Below, piece after piece: positions 6,958-15,828 of a DNA stretch of 64,000 nucleotides (position 1 is the stretch's first letter; the number at the start of each line of letters is the position of its first letter). Position numbers and translations under genes: made by a program. The DNA comes from Mucilaginibacter corticis (GTDB lineage Bacteria > Bacteroidota > Bacteroidia > Sphingobacteriales > Sphingobacteriaceae), in the NCBI RefSeq assembly GCF_007558865.1, contig NZ_VLPK01000002.1, positions 434,001-498,000 of the forward strand. Reading direction: 5' to 3'. Below the pieces are notes generated by a model. It was not told where the DNA came from and made no database searches. It saw only the letters and a list, made by a program, of their open reading frames with translations.

Positions 6958-9924
6958 TTATCTCAAATCGTTCTTTCCAAAGTCTACAATTACCGGTGTC
7001 GCGATACAGATAGACGAATATGTACCGAAACATACACCTATCAATAATGAGAACGAGAAACCGCGTAAAACGTCGCCGCCGAATACAAACAGCACGATCA
7101 ACACGAATAATACTGTTAAAGCGGTAATGATGGTACGGCTTAAGGTGCTGTTAATAGCGTTGTTGATAACCTCTTTCGGATCGTCGGCTTTTGAGTGGTG
7201 AAGTTTTAAGAACTCACGGATACGGTCAAACACTACCACGGTGTCATTAATTGAGTAACCAATTACCGTCAATATGGCAGCAATAAATGTCTGGTCGATA
7301 TCAAGGAACGCCAGGAAAGGAACATGCCTGAACAACGAGTAAAACGATAATACCATCAAAGCATCATGCGCGGTTGCAACCATCGCCGCCAAACTATATT
7401 GCCATCTGCGGAAACGGATCAATATATAAGCTGAGATGATAACAATGGCGAACAACACGGTCCAGATAGCTGATTTTTTCAAACCATCGGCAACAGTAGC
7501 CTGTACTTTTTGCGAAGCAAGGATATCTTTTTTGCTTACCTGTGTTACCGCTTTAGTATTAAGGGCTGATAACAACGTGCTTTCAACCTTCGTGTCGGCT
7601 GATGTCGAGTTGTCTTCGATCAGGTAGTTGGTAGTAATGTTGATCTTGGTTGTACCCAAAGTTTTTACTTCGGTACCATGACCCAATACACCTTCAATAG
7701 CGCCACGAACATCTTCAACTGTAGCAGTCTTGTTAGGGAAAGCAATAGTGTAAGTACGGCCGCCCTGGAAATCAACGCCATAATTAAAGCCTTGCGTAAA
7801 CATGGATATAATACCCGCAAGGATAAACGTACCTGAGAAGATATAGAATCTTACACGTTTTTTTACGAACGCGAAGTTGGCATTTTTAAAGGTATGTGAG
7901 CTCCATGGGTTTGAGAATTTAATATCCCAGCCTTTTTCAAGCATCCACTCAAATATTAATCTTGAAATTAATAATGAACAGAACAATGAAGTTACGATAC
8001 CGATCATCAGCGTGGTTGCGAAACCCTGGATAGGGCCGCTACCGAAAACAAACAGGATGACACCTGTTAAGAAGGTACTGATGTTTGAATCTAATATAGA
8101 TGATAAAGCGTGTTTAAAACCATCGCTAACCGCAATACGGATAGATTTACCTAAAGCAAGCTCTTCGCGCACACGTTCATAGATCAGTACGTTGGCATCA
8201 ACCGACATACCGAACAATAACACAATACCTGCAACACCCGGTAAGGTTAATACCGCGCGTAAGCTGGTTAATACACCCATCAGGAAGAATACGTTTACAA
8301 TTACTGCAACAACAGCAACGGTACCTGCGCGGTTGTAATAAGCAACCATGAACACTAACACCACCAATAAACCCATCAAACATGACAGTAAACCGGCGTT
8401 GATAGATTCTGCACCTAATGACGGGCCTACCACGTCCTCGCCGATGATACGGGCAGGGGCAGGTAAGCGGCCTGCTTTTAATACGTTGGCCAAATCTTTG
8501 GTATCTTCTATCTTGAAGTTACCGGAGATTGAAGACACACCGCCTGATATTTCGTTCTGTACGCTTGGTGCAGAATAAACGTTATCGTCCAATACAATGG
8601 CTATTGCTTTTTTACCTTGCGCGGCTTCGGCAGTCACAGCGCGCCATTTTTCGGCACCCTGCGAGTTCATTACCATTCTAACCTCTGGGCTGCCTTTTTG
8701 ATCTACGTCGCTTTGGGCGTCGTTTATTACGTCGCCGGTTAATACAGGTCCATTTTCAGCACCGGTTAATTTAAGCGCGTATAATTCGAAAATTTTGGTT
8801 TTCTCCATCGGCTTAACCCCCCATGCAAATTTGATGTTGCGTGGTAAAGACGCTTTTACATCTGCGCTTTGTAAGTAGGCGTTTACTTTAGCTGTATCTT
8901 TTACCAAAGTCCAGCCTACAACCGCTCCCGGGCGCAACTGCTGCTGGCCGGTTTGATCCTGGTAAGTAGGTATCTGCAACACGCTGAATAACGGGTGTGC
9001 CGCATTTAATTTTGATTTAGCAGCTAACGAAGTGTCCTTAGATGAATTTTTTTCAACCTTGTTCAATAACGCTAAAGCACCTTTTTTAACAGTGGTATCT
9101 TTTTTAGCAGCATCAGCAACAACGGCAGTTTTTGCTGTGTCTTTAGCAGCAGCTTTTGATTTTGCGGCTAAGAGGTTGTCAATATTGTTAAAGATAGGAT
9201 ATACTTCCTGGCTCTCAAAAGTCTGGTAGAACTCTAATTTGGCAGAGCCTTGTAATAATTTACGTACACGGTCCTGGTCTTTAACGCCCGGTAGTTCAAT
9301 TAAAATACGGTTGGTGTTTTCTTCCAGCTGGATATTTGGCTGGGTAACGCCAAACTGATCTATACGGGTGTTTAAAACGGTGTATGATTGTTTAACCGCA
9401 ACATCAGCCTCGTCTTTCAGGTATTTCTCTACCTCGCTGTTTGAAGCATTGTATTTTAAATGCGCCTGGTTGTCTTTGGTAGAAAATATTGCCGCTAACT
9501 TACCGTTAGGGTTTAATTTTTCGTACTCGTTAACAAATAACGTAATGTAGTCAGACTGGCTGGTTTTGGTATCAGCATTTGCGTTTACCAGTGCCTGGTT
9601 AAAAGCAGGATCAGGATTGTTGTTTGACAATGCCTTTACCAGCTCTGCCAATGAGATCTGCATGGTAACGTTCATACCGCCTTTAAGATCAAGACCCAGG
9701 GCAAGCTCTCTCTCAACACAATATTGATAAGTGTGGCCTAACAATGGGTAGGCCGGTAATTCTGCAACAGAATCAAGGTATGCTTTTACTTTTGCTGTAT
9801 CGCCTTTAGCATATACTTCTGCGTCCTTTTCAACTTTCTGTGCTACCCAAGTAAACGATAGCTGGTATATACACACGATCGTTAGTATTACGGCGAAAAA
9901 TTTAATAACTCCTTTACCTTGCAT
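6958..9924 (-). CDS. secDF: Fused protein translocase subunit SecDF
   Basis: SecD and SecF pull proteins through the SecYEG channel with the proton motive force. Here they are one 988-residue chain, the usual form in Bacteroidota. The N-terminal membrane helix is followed by a large periplasmic region with an Ala/Lys/Asp-rich low-complexity insert (about residues 250-310). The SecD membrane block ends in MSVDANVLIYERVREEL, and the SecF half carries SINDTVVVFDRIREFL. A perfect -7 box lies about 55 bases upstream and a strong terminator behind, so it is a single-gene unit. Confidence 0.97.
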   Translation of the reverse strand: MQGKGVIKFFAVILTIVCIYQLSFTWVAQKVEKDAEVYAKGDTAKVKAYLDSVAELPAYPLLGHTYQYCVERELALGLDLKGGMNVTMQISLAELVKALSNNNPDPAFNQALVNANADTKTSQSDYITLFVNEYEKLNPNGKLAAIFSTKDNQAHLKYNASNSEVEKYLKDEADVAVKQSYTVLNTRIDQFGVTQPNIQLEENTNRILIELPGVKDQDRVRKLLQGSAKLEFYQTFESQEVYPIFNNIDNLLAAKSKAAAKDTAKTAVVADAAKKDTTVKKGALALLNKVEKNSSKDTSLAAKSKLNAAHPLFSVLQIPTYQDQTGQQQLRPGAVVGWTLVKDTAKVNAYLQSADVKASLPRNIKFAWGVKPMEKTKIFELYALKLTGAENGPVLTGDVINDAQSDVDQKGSPEVRMVMNSQGAEKWRAVTAEAAQGKKAIAIVLDDNVYSAPSVQNEISGGVSSISGNFKIEDTKDLANVLKAGRLPAPARIIGEDVVGPSLGAESINAGLLSCLMGLLVVLVFMVAYYNRAGTVAVVAVIVNVFFLMGVLTSLRAVLTLPGVAGIVLLFGMSVDANVLIYERVREELALGKSIRIAVSDGFKHALSSILDSNISTFLTGVILFVFGSGPIQGFATTLMIGIVTSLFCSLLISRLIFEWMLEKGWDIKFSNPWSSHTFKNANFAFVKKRVRFYIFSGTFILAGIISMFTQGFNYGVDFQGGRTYTIAFPNKTATVEDVRGAIEGVLGHGTEVKTLGTTKINITTNYLIEDNSTSADTKVESTLLSALNTKAVTQVSKKDILASQKVQATVADGLKKSAIWTVLFAIVIISAYILIRFRRWQYSLAAMVATAHDALMVLSFYSLFRHVPFLAFLDIDQTFIAAILTVIGYSINDTVVVFDRIREFLKLHHSKADDPKEVINNAINSTLSRTIITALTVLFVLIVLFVFGGDVLRGFSFSLLIGVCFGTYSSICIATPVIVDFGKNDLR

Positions 9925-9977
9925 TTGTAAATTGTAATATGTAATTAATTAGTTTATAAGCATTTTAAACAAGACGG

Positions 9978-9985
9978 CAAATCTA
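9978..9985 (-). promoter_or_regulatory. -7 box of secDF
   Basis: TAGATTTG on the minus strand matches the Bacteroidota TAnnTTTG consensus, 54 bases before the secDF start. No well-spaced -33 TTTG is seen. Confidence 0.5.
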
Positions 9986-10040
9986 ACAAAATTTTGCAAC
10001 CATGAAATTTTAAATTAAAACAAAATTATGACAGTTAATG

Positions 10041-10523
10041 TTATGCGCGTTCAAGCGTGATGAATGAGAAAGGAAGTGCGTTTTTCTCGTCAGGATCGTG
10101 GTCTGCGCGATGGGTTTCTTTCCATGTATCTCCCTTAATTTCAGGAAAATAGGTGTCGCCTTCAATGTTTGCGTGAACTATGGTAAGATAAATGCGGTCT
10201 GTTAAATGCATGGCCTGTTTGTAGATCTCTGCACCGCCAACAATAAAAACTTCGGCCTCATCACGGCAAAGATCAAGCGCGGCTTCGATAGAATTTACCA
10301 CTTCGCAGCCCTCAATAACAATGGGCTGGCGCGTAACAATGATGTTTCTGCGTTTTGGCAAAGGCCTACCCACCGAATCATAAGTTTTACGGCCCATGAT
10401 CACTGTACCACCGGTGGTGATATCTTTAAAATGTTTCAGGTCCTTTGGCAAATACCATAGCAATTTATTGTCTTTACCAATGGCGTGGTTTTCTGATATG
10501 GCTACTACGATGGATACAGTCAT
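10041..10523 (-). CDS. folA: Dihydrofolate reductase
   Basis: Reduces dihydrofolate to tetrahydrofolate with NADPH, regenerating the cofactor oxidised by thymidylate synthase. At 160 residues it is standard length. AIGKDNKLLWYLPKDLKHFK is the substrate loop with the catalytic acidic position of the family, GGTVIMGRKTYDSVGRPLP and FIVGGAEIY are the NADPH-binding parts. In the minus direction it follows thyA, with a four-helix-bundle gene inserted between. Its start codon overlaps the outer edge of the inverted repeat at 10522. Confidence 0.96.
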   Translation of the reverse strand: MTVSIVVAISENHAIGKDNKLLWYLPKDLKHFKDITTGGTVIMGRKTYDSVGRPLPKRRNIIVTRQPIVIEGCEVVNSIEAALDLCRDEAEVFIVGGAEIYKQAMHLTDRIYLTIVHANIEGDTYFPEIKGDTWKETHRADHDPDEKNALPFSFITLERA

Positions 10524-10547
10524 TTCATTTGGTCATTGAGTCATTGA
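10522..10547. repeat. Inverted repeat arm next to folA
   Basis: This 26-base arm made of TCATTGAG-like words matches the complement of 10944-10969 at 23 of 26 positions. The two arms enclose the S23-type gene and its short flanks. The arm starts within the folA start codon. Confidence 0.8.
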
Positions 10548-10570
10548 GTCATTAAATCATTTTTAAATGA

Positions 10571-10933
10571 TTATTTTATGTTGCCAATGAATTTGATGTA
10601 AATATTAAGTTTTAGATGGATAGTTTCTAATTGCTGGAGCAATAATTTGTAAGTTTCATTGTCAATCAGATTTCTTGAAGTTGCTTTGTATAGCCATGTT
10701 TTAGTTTCGATGATAGAACCGCGACTATGGTAGCAGAAGTTTTTATTTTCCTTGTAATGGTACCGGCCAAATCCTTCGGCGATATTGGCACTAATTGAAT
10801 CAGCCGCTCTTACTAATTGTTTGCCAACTGTATCCTTTGCAAAAAAATCCCAGCCGGTTACAACGTTCCAAATTTTGCCGGCAAAATCTTCTGATAAATT
10901 ATAAACTTCTATTTCCTCAATGCGATTGCTCAT
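10571..10933 (-). CDS. Four-helix-bundle protein (23S rRNA intervening-sequence protein, S23 family)
   Basis: A 120-residue all-helical protein. The central motif GKQLVRAADSISANIAEGFGRY is shortened here to the family core: LVRAADSISANIAEG, about residues 39-53, followed by aromatic/basic residues and a leucine-rich last helix. The family was first seen inside intervening sequences of 23S rRNA in Leptospira and relatives; its biochemical role is unknown. Here it lies between thyA and folA in the same direction, and near-perfect inverted repeats enclose it. This layout looks like an inserted cassette rather than an operon member. Confidence 0.88.
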   Translation of the reverse strand: MSNRIEEIEVYNLSEDFAGKIWNVVTGWDFFAKDTVGKQLVRAADSISANIAEGFGRYHYKENKNFCYHSRGSIIETKTWLYKATSRNLIDNETYKLLLQQLETIHLKLNIYIKFIGNIK

Positions 10934-10943
10934 TCAACACCAA

Positions 10944-10969
10944 CCAATGACTTAATGACCCAATGAAAT
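10944..10969. repeat. Inverted repeat arm next to thyA
   Basis: Complement of the arm at 10522-10547 (23 of 26 positions). It ends 9 bases before the thyA stop codon. Together the arms would form a stem with the S23-type gene in the loop. Confidence 0.8.
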
Positions 10970-10977
10970 AATGATTA

Positions 10978-11772
10978 TTAAACCGCCACAGCGCCCTTAA
11001 TATGCGGCCACGGGTCATAGTTCTCCAATTCAAAATCCTCAAACTTGAAATCGAAAATATCTTTTACGTCCGGATTGATCTTCATGGTGGGCAGCGGGCG
11101 CGGCTCGCGGCTCAGTTGCAGTTTTACCTGGTCGAAGTGATTGTTGTAAATATGGGCATCGCCAAAGGTGTGGATAAAATCGCCGGCCTCCAAGCCGCAA
11201 ACCTGCGCTATCATCATTGTCAGCAAAGCGTATGACGCGATGTTGAAAGGCACGCCCAAAAATATATCGGCACTGCGCTGGTACAACTGGCACGACAATT
11301 TACCATCGGCCACATAAAACTGGAAAAGCGTATGACATGGGGGTAGGGCCATCTGGTTAACATCGGCAACGTTCCATGCCGACACAATGATGCGGCGCGA
11401 ATCGGGGTTGTTTTTAATTTGGTTTATAATTTGGCTGATCTGGTCTATATGCCCGCCGCTTGGCGTAGGCCATGAGCGCCACTGGTAACCATACACCGGG
11501 CCAAGGTTGCCGTTTTCGTCGGCCCACTCGTCCCAGATGCGCACGCCGTTGTCTTTTAAATATTTGATGTTGGTATCGCCCTGCAAAAACCAGATCAGTT
11601 CATGGATGATGGATTTGAGGTGGAGCTTCTTGGTTGTCACCAACGGAAAACCTTCCTGCAGGTTAAAGCGCATCTGGTAACCAAACACACTGATGGTGCC
11701 TGTGCCGGTACGGTCATGCTTTTGAGTGCCGGTTTCCATTACGTGGCGCATTAGGTCAAGATACTGCTTCAT
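10978..11772 (-). CDS. thyA: Thymidylate synthase
   Basis: Makes dTMP from dUMP using methylenetetrahydrofolate. At 264 residues it has exactly the E. coli ThyA length, with the catalytic cysteine at 146 ([10 protein letters not shown]), the phosphate-binding arginine loop HDRTGTGT at residues 19-26, and RRIIVSAWN. The end [11 protein letters not shown] matches the closing C-terminus of the family. The linked folA recycles its dihydrofolate product; the S23 cassette separates the two. Confidence 0.97.
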   Translation of the reverse strand: MKQYLDLMRHVMETGTQKHDRTGTGTISVFGYQMRFNLQEGFPLVTTKKLHLKSIIHELIWFLQGDTNIKYLKDNGVRIWDEWADENGNLGPVYGYQWRSWPTPSGGHIDQISQIINQIKNNPDSRRIIVSAWNVADVNQMALPPCHTLFQFYVADGKLSCQLYQRSADIFLGVPFNIASYALLTMMIAQVCGLEAGDFIHTFGDAHIYNNHFDQVKLQLSREPRPLPTMKINPDVKDIFDFKFEDFELENYDPWPHIKGAVAV

Positions 11773-11842
11773 GTTTCAATGATTGAATTTTGAGTGATAG
11801 AATGAGTGAATGTTAATTTCACAACTACAAATAAAAATAATC

Positions 11843-11850
11843 TATTTTTG
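11843..11850 (+). promoter_or_regulatory. -7 box of ispE
   Basis: TATTTTTG fits TAnnTTTG and lies 45 bases before the ispE start, in the short divergent gap from thyA. Confidence 0.5.
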
Positions 11851-11895
11851 GTATCCTACGGATGTGCATAAATACCCGCCGTTGTTAACTTTTAT

Positions 11896-12699
11896 ATGAT
11901 CAATTTTCCAAACGCAAAGATAAACATTGGCCTCAACATCACCGAGCGCCGCCCTGACGGTTATCATAATCTCGAAACCATATTTTACCCTGTAAAAATA
12001 AACGACGCGCTGGAGATCATCGAGTCGGATAAATTGAGCTTTGAATCATCGGGCCTGGACATACCCGGCAGGATGGAAGACAACCTTTGCGTTAAGGGCT
12101 ATTACCTCATTAAAAAAGATTTTGACGTGCCGCCGGTAAAGATCCATCTGCACAAAAATATTCCGATAGGGGCGGGCCTGGGCGGCGGCTCGGCAGATGC
12201 TGCTTTTTTTATCCGGCTGATGAATGAAAAATTCGAACTGGATATGACCATCGACCAGCAACTGGATTATGCCCGCAAGCTGGGGGCCGACTGCGCCTTC
12301 TTTATCGAAAGTAAACCGGTGTTCGCATTTGAAAAAGGCGACGAGTTTGAATCGATAAAATTAGACCTCTCAAGCTACGAAATTGTTTTGGTGATGCCAA
12401 ATATCCACATCTCTACTTCGGAGGCTTACAGTGGCGTAAAACCGGCCATGGTGAGACAATCATTGCTGGAGTTGATTTACGAGCCGATTGGAGAATGGAA
12501 AAATTTTATAAAAAATGATTTTGAAAATAATATCTTCAAAAACCACGTGGAGATAAGAGGGGTGAAGGCTGCCCTTTACGAAGCCGGCGCCATCTACGCC
12601 AGCATGAGCGGCAGCGGGGCATCAGTGTTTGGCATCTTCGCTAAGACATCCGACCTGTCCGCATTGGAGCACGACAACCAAGTGTTCTACCATATCTGA
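11896..12699 (+). CDS. ispE: 4-diphosphocytidyl-2-C-methyl-D-erythritol kinase
   Basis: The GHMP kinase that phosphorylates CDP-methylerythritol in the non-mevalonate isoprenoid pathway. At 267 residues it is normal length. PNAKINIGLNITERRPDGYH at the N-terminus, the ATP-binding PIGAGLGGGSADAAF at residues 90-104, and the late SGSGASVFGIF are all present. Transcribed alone; the next gene is convergent 13 bases downstream. Confidence 0.96.
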   Translation: MINFPNAKINIGLNITERRPDGYHNLETIFYPVKINDALEIIESDKLSFESSGLDIPGRMEDNLCVKGYYLIKKDFDVPPVKIHLHKNIPIGAGLGGGSADAAFFIRLMNEKFELDMTIDQQLDYARKLGADCAFFIESKPVFAFEKGDEFESIKLDLSSYEIVLVMPNIHISTSEAYSGVKPAMVRQSLLELIYEPIGEWKNFIKNDFENNIFKNHVEIRGVKAALYEAGAIYASMSGSGASVFGIFAKTSDLSALEHDNQVFYHI

Positions 12700-12712
12700 C
12701 AGAAATTACTTT

Positions 12713-12997
12713 TTAAGGATGGCTGATGTAATCGCGGTCCTCATCACTTAGTGTATTGGGTTTGGTGCCGTCGTAATCGCCGTCATTAAACCCGCCTCCC
12801 AGCGTTCTGACTTTTTTAGGACGACCCACTAAAACGCCTAAAGTAAACGCGACCACCGAGAACCCCGTCAGTGCTACCAGTTTTGAAATGTAGAACGTGC
12901 CAAACAAAATGGTGAATCTTACCGGCTCTATATTTTGCATCAGGACTATCGTAAGCAATACGGTAATTAAAATAATGATCATTGTTTTTATGCGCAT
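12713..12997 (-). CDS. LapA-domain membrane protein
   Basis: A 94-residue protein with two membrane helices (about residues 4-21 and 37-59) and a short polar tail. The pattern ILITVLLTIVLMQN, then EPVRFTILFG, then the second helix ending in G-R-P-K is that of the lipopolysaccharide-assembly protein A domain (LapA/DUF1049). In E. coli, LapA works with LapB in LPS assembly control; no LapB is here, so the role is uncertain. It is convergent with ispE. Confidence 0.8.
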   Translation of the reverse strand: MRIKTMIIILITVLLTIVLMQNIEPVRFTILFGTFYISKLVALTGFSVVAFTLGVLVGRPKKVRTLGGGFNDGDYDGTKPNTLSDEDRDYISHP

Positions 12998-13308
12998 GAC
13001 GTTTCGGTGTTTTCTGTTTTAGCCAATATCCGATTTTTATGGATGGAATAAAAATCCATTTCAAAATAGGATAGGGCTGAAATTTATTACGCGATTTGTA
13101 ATTATAAAAAACATGGAGGGTATAGCCCTTTTTCAAAATGGAAATCCGTCCCGATTTTTCGATCTGTTTTTTTGAAGGCTTTAAAATAGCTCTGATGCTT
13201 CCAGTAAAAAAATCTACTCCCCGGATTTTGATTTTGTGACGCTGATTTATCGAACTTCTACAACCCGTTATTGACTCCCTGTTTTTTCGTGAATTTCACA
13301 TTTGGTGC

Positions 13309-13319
13309 TTTCGGTACAC
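13309..13319. repeat. Direct repeat, left copy
   Basis: TTTCGGTACAC, repeated exactly at 13630-13640. The 310 bases between the copies are strongly AT-rich. Confidence 0.6.
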
Positions 13320-13377
13320 TAACTGGTCGTTTTATTTACATAAAAAACCTATGGTGATTTATTTATTTAAATTATGT

Positions 13378-13487
13378 AGTTTAAACATCTCATTATTAGT
13401 ATAATATATTGTATAAATATACACTATAAATTAAATTACTAATTTTGTTAGTTTTTTGAAAAATTAGTTTTTCAAAATGTTTAAACT
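13378..13487. repeat. Nested inverted repeats in the AT-rich gap
   Basis: AGTTTAAACAT (13378-13388) pairs perfectly with ATGTTTAAACT (13477-13487). Just inside lies a tight hairpin, TTTTGAAAAA (13454-13463) and TTTTTCAAAA (13468-13477) with loop TTAG. Confidence 0.65.
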
Positions 13488-13629
13488 TTGACTTTTGTTA
13501 ATATTTATAAATAACTGATTTTTAATTATATATTTTATTTATATAAATTAAAAAATTGAAATAATTCTTCGAAATGTGCTCATTTTATGACGTAAAAACT
13601 ATGTTTTTTATGGGTTGAAAATTAAGTTG

Positions 13630-13640
13630 TTTCGGTACAC
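13630..13640. repeat. Direct repeat, right copy
   Basis: TTTCGGTACAC, exact copy of 13309-13319, at the other edge of the AT-rich stretch. Confidence 0.6.
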
Positions 13641-13819
13641 AAATTGCTTGCTGAAATTTGCCCTTAAATTGATTGAAATTTTAAAAATGTATGCGGGTGT
13701 GGTGAATACTCCGCGTGTGTCAGAGGGGCTTAAAATGAGTTTTACGGCATGGAGATTATCCCCTACCCTTGATTATTGGGCGGCGAAATGTTGTAGATTT
13801 TATATAACCAGGGAAAAAA

Positions 13820-14725
13820 TTAACGCGCTCTACGCTTGTCAATTTGCTTTTGGGCGACCGGGAAAAGGAAGATGGTAGACAGGATTATTAACGCGCCGAT
13901 CCAAAATCCAGTAGTCATTTTGTTCATGTCGTCAAAGAAAAGGAACGACATCAGGATGCCGTAAACCGGCTCGAGATTGGTGATGAGCGCCACCCGGAAT
14001 GCCGAAAGTTCGCGCATTACAGATACGCCGGCAACGTATGCCAGGGAGGTACAGATGGTGCCAAGCAGTATCAAATAACCGATATCTGATGGCTTCAGGA
14101 TCATTGCCTGGTTAAATCCGCCGGTGAAAAGAAGGTACAATGTCGACCAGAAAAAAGCGCCGATCAGCTCAAAAAATGAGATCACCGCAGGCTCTATTTG
14201 CTGCACTTGTTTTGAATTTATAATAGAAAATACGCTTGCACATAAGGCGCTGCTTAGGCCTGCTATGATACCCTTAGTGTAATGAACTTCAAATTTAAAT
14301 ATCAAAACTATGCCCGTAATGATGAGTAAACCGGCAATAATTTCTATAATTGAAATACGTTTTTTGCTGAAAATTGGCTCTAAAATGGCGGTAAATAACG
14401 TCATTGACGACAGGCAAACCAGCGTAACCGGCACGGTTGAAAGCTTGATAGAAGCGAAAAAAAGTATCCAATGGGCACCTACAATAGCGCCGGTAAAAAA
14501 CAATTTCAGGAAGGTTTTAGTGCTAACTTTAAAGGCTGTACGGTTAAATTTGAAGTACAAAAACAGCGAAATCAGGGCAATTAATACGCGATACCAGACC
14601 AATTGTACCGCAGAAATGGATATTAATGCGCCTAAAATGCTCGTAAAACCCCAAATAAAGACGGTAAAATGCAGTATAAGCAGGTTTTTATTGAGCTCTG
14701 ATGTGTTAGCGTTGCGCTGTGCCAT
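13820..14725 (-). CDS. EamA/DMT family transporter
   Basis: A 301-residue inner-membrane protein with about ten hydrophobic helices in two EamA repeats of five. HFTVFIWGFTSILGALISISAVQLVWYR in the first half is typical; quoted core is VWYRVLIAL. Substrates of such drug/metabolite transporters cannot be told from sequence. It follows the LptF/G permease gene by 2 bases and is the last gene of the tgt operon. Confidence 0.9.
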   Translation of the reverse strand: MAQRNANTSELNKNLLILHFTVFIWGFTSILGALISISAVQLVWYRVLIALISLFLYFKFNRTAFKVSTKTFLKLFFTGAIVGAHWILFFASIKLSTVPVTLVCLSSMTLFTAILEPIFSKKRISIIEIIAGLLIITGIVLIFKFEVHYTKGIIAGLSSALCASVFSIINSKQVQQIEPAVISFFELIGAFFWSTLYLLFTGGFNQAMILKPSDIGYLILLGTICTSLAYVAGVSVMRELSAFRVALITNLEPVYGILMSFLFFDDMNKMTTGFWIGALIILSTIFLFPVAQKQIDKRRAR

Positions 14726-14727
14726 TC

Positions 14728-15828
14728 TTATTTAGGCGCTTTATACAGCAAATATACACCGAAAACACCGAATAAAAAGTTAGGTAAACCGGCAGCTATG
14801 ATTGGCGACAAGCCGCTTTTTATGGCAAAAACCAGCGCGAATTTGTCTACTACAATGTAAGCAAAACAAAGGAAAAGGCCTATCCCCAGGGGCAAACCAA
14901 TGCCCCCGCGCACCTTGCGCGAAGCCACAGATACGCCAATTAAAGTGAGCACAAATGAGGCAAAAGGGTATAAATAACGACGCCATTTTTCATACTGCAT
15001 ATCCTTTAAATTACCCGCTCCGCGGATCTTTTCTTTGGTAATATTCTTTGCCAGTTCGCTCATTGACATGGCCGAATAAACGTTATCCTGGGCCTCAAAA
15101 TCGGATGGATAAAGCTCTAATGTAGTATCCTTCATCATGATATTTTTCTCCATTCTTTCTCTTAATCCATTCACATATCGCACTGAAAAATTATGCAATG
15201 TCCACTTCCTTTTTAGTGAATCATAGGTGATGGTATGGGCCATGGTCTTCTCGCGCATGTTGTCGCCGTCAAACTTTTCAAGCACAAATTCATAGCCGGT
15301 ATGCGATGAATTATCGTACGAATCGACATATACATAGGTACGGTTATCCAGCTTTAAATGCACCTGGTTCTTTTGCTGATCGCCGTAAAAACCATTGGCA
15401 TTTTCAAACTTTACCTTTAAATTATTGGTGTAAGGTATCAGGTAAAGTTTGGCAAAAAGGTGTACAAAAAATATCAATGTAGCAGCTACAAAATAAGGCC
15501 GCAAAAACCTGTTAAAGCTTGCTTTACCACTTAATATTGGTACTATTTCTGTCTGGTTGGCCATTTTGGCCGTAAAGTAAATCACCGCCAAAAAGTTGAT
15601 CAGCGGCGACAGCATATCCATATAAAAAGGTATGAAACCGGCGTAATATTTAAATGCTATATCATAAAAGCTGTCATGGTGCGACAGGAAGTTATCCAGG
15701 TGTTCTGACACGTCAAAAACAACCGAGATCAACATAAAAATACCAAGGGTAAACACAAAGGTACCCATGTATTTTTTGATAATATACCAATCAAGTATTT
15801 TTAAATACCGGTTTAAAAAATCCTTCAT
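14728..15828 (-). CDS. LptF/LptG family permease
   Basis: Inner-membrane part of the LPS export machine that extracts LPS for transfer to the outer membrane. At 366 residues it shows three N-terminal membrane helices, a periplasmic beta-jellyroll-like domain (about residues 130-270) and three C-terminal helices, the standard YjgP/YjgQ layout. Which of LptF or LptG it is cannot be decided here, and no partner gene is adjacent. Its ATG directly abuts the tgt stop codon (no gap), so translation is probably coupled. Confidence 0.9.
   Translation of the reverse strand: MKDFLNRYLKILDWYIIKKYMGTFVFTLGIFMLISVVFDVSEHLDNFLSHHDSFYDIAFKYYAGFIPFYMDMLSPLINFLAVIYFTAKMANQTEIVPILSGKASFNRFLRPYFVAATLIFFVHLFAKLYLIPYTNNLKVKFENANGFYGDQQKNQVHLKLDNRTYVYVDSYDNSSHTGYEFVLEKFDGDNMREKTMAHTITYDSLKRKWTLHNFSVRYVNGLRERMEKNIMMKDTTLELYPSDFEAQDNVYSAMSMSELAKNITKEKIRGAGNLKDMQYEKWRRYLYPFASFVLTLIGVSVASRKVRGGIGLPLGIGLFLCFAYIVVDKFALVFAIKSGLSPIIAAGLPNFLFGVFGVYLLYKAPK

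Larger units (their letters stand above)
12998..13819. other. Long AT-rich non-coding gap
   Basis: About 820 bases with no convincing gene. The middle part (13320-13629) is extremely AT-rich and holds stacked inverted repeats. It is bounded by an 11-base direct repeat TTTCGGTACAC (13309-13319 and 13630-13640). An 87-residue ORF at 13615-13878 runs antisense into the EamA gene and lacks protein-like features, so I do not call it. Confidence 0.6.

Noticed and set aside
13380..13440. Possible dif or replication-terminus site
   Set aside because: The AT-rich palindromic stretch does not match the two-arm XerC/XerD layout well enough.
13615..13878. 87-codon ORF on the + strand
   Set aside because: It runs antisense into the EamA gene and has no protein-like pattern.
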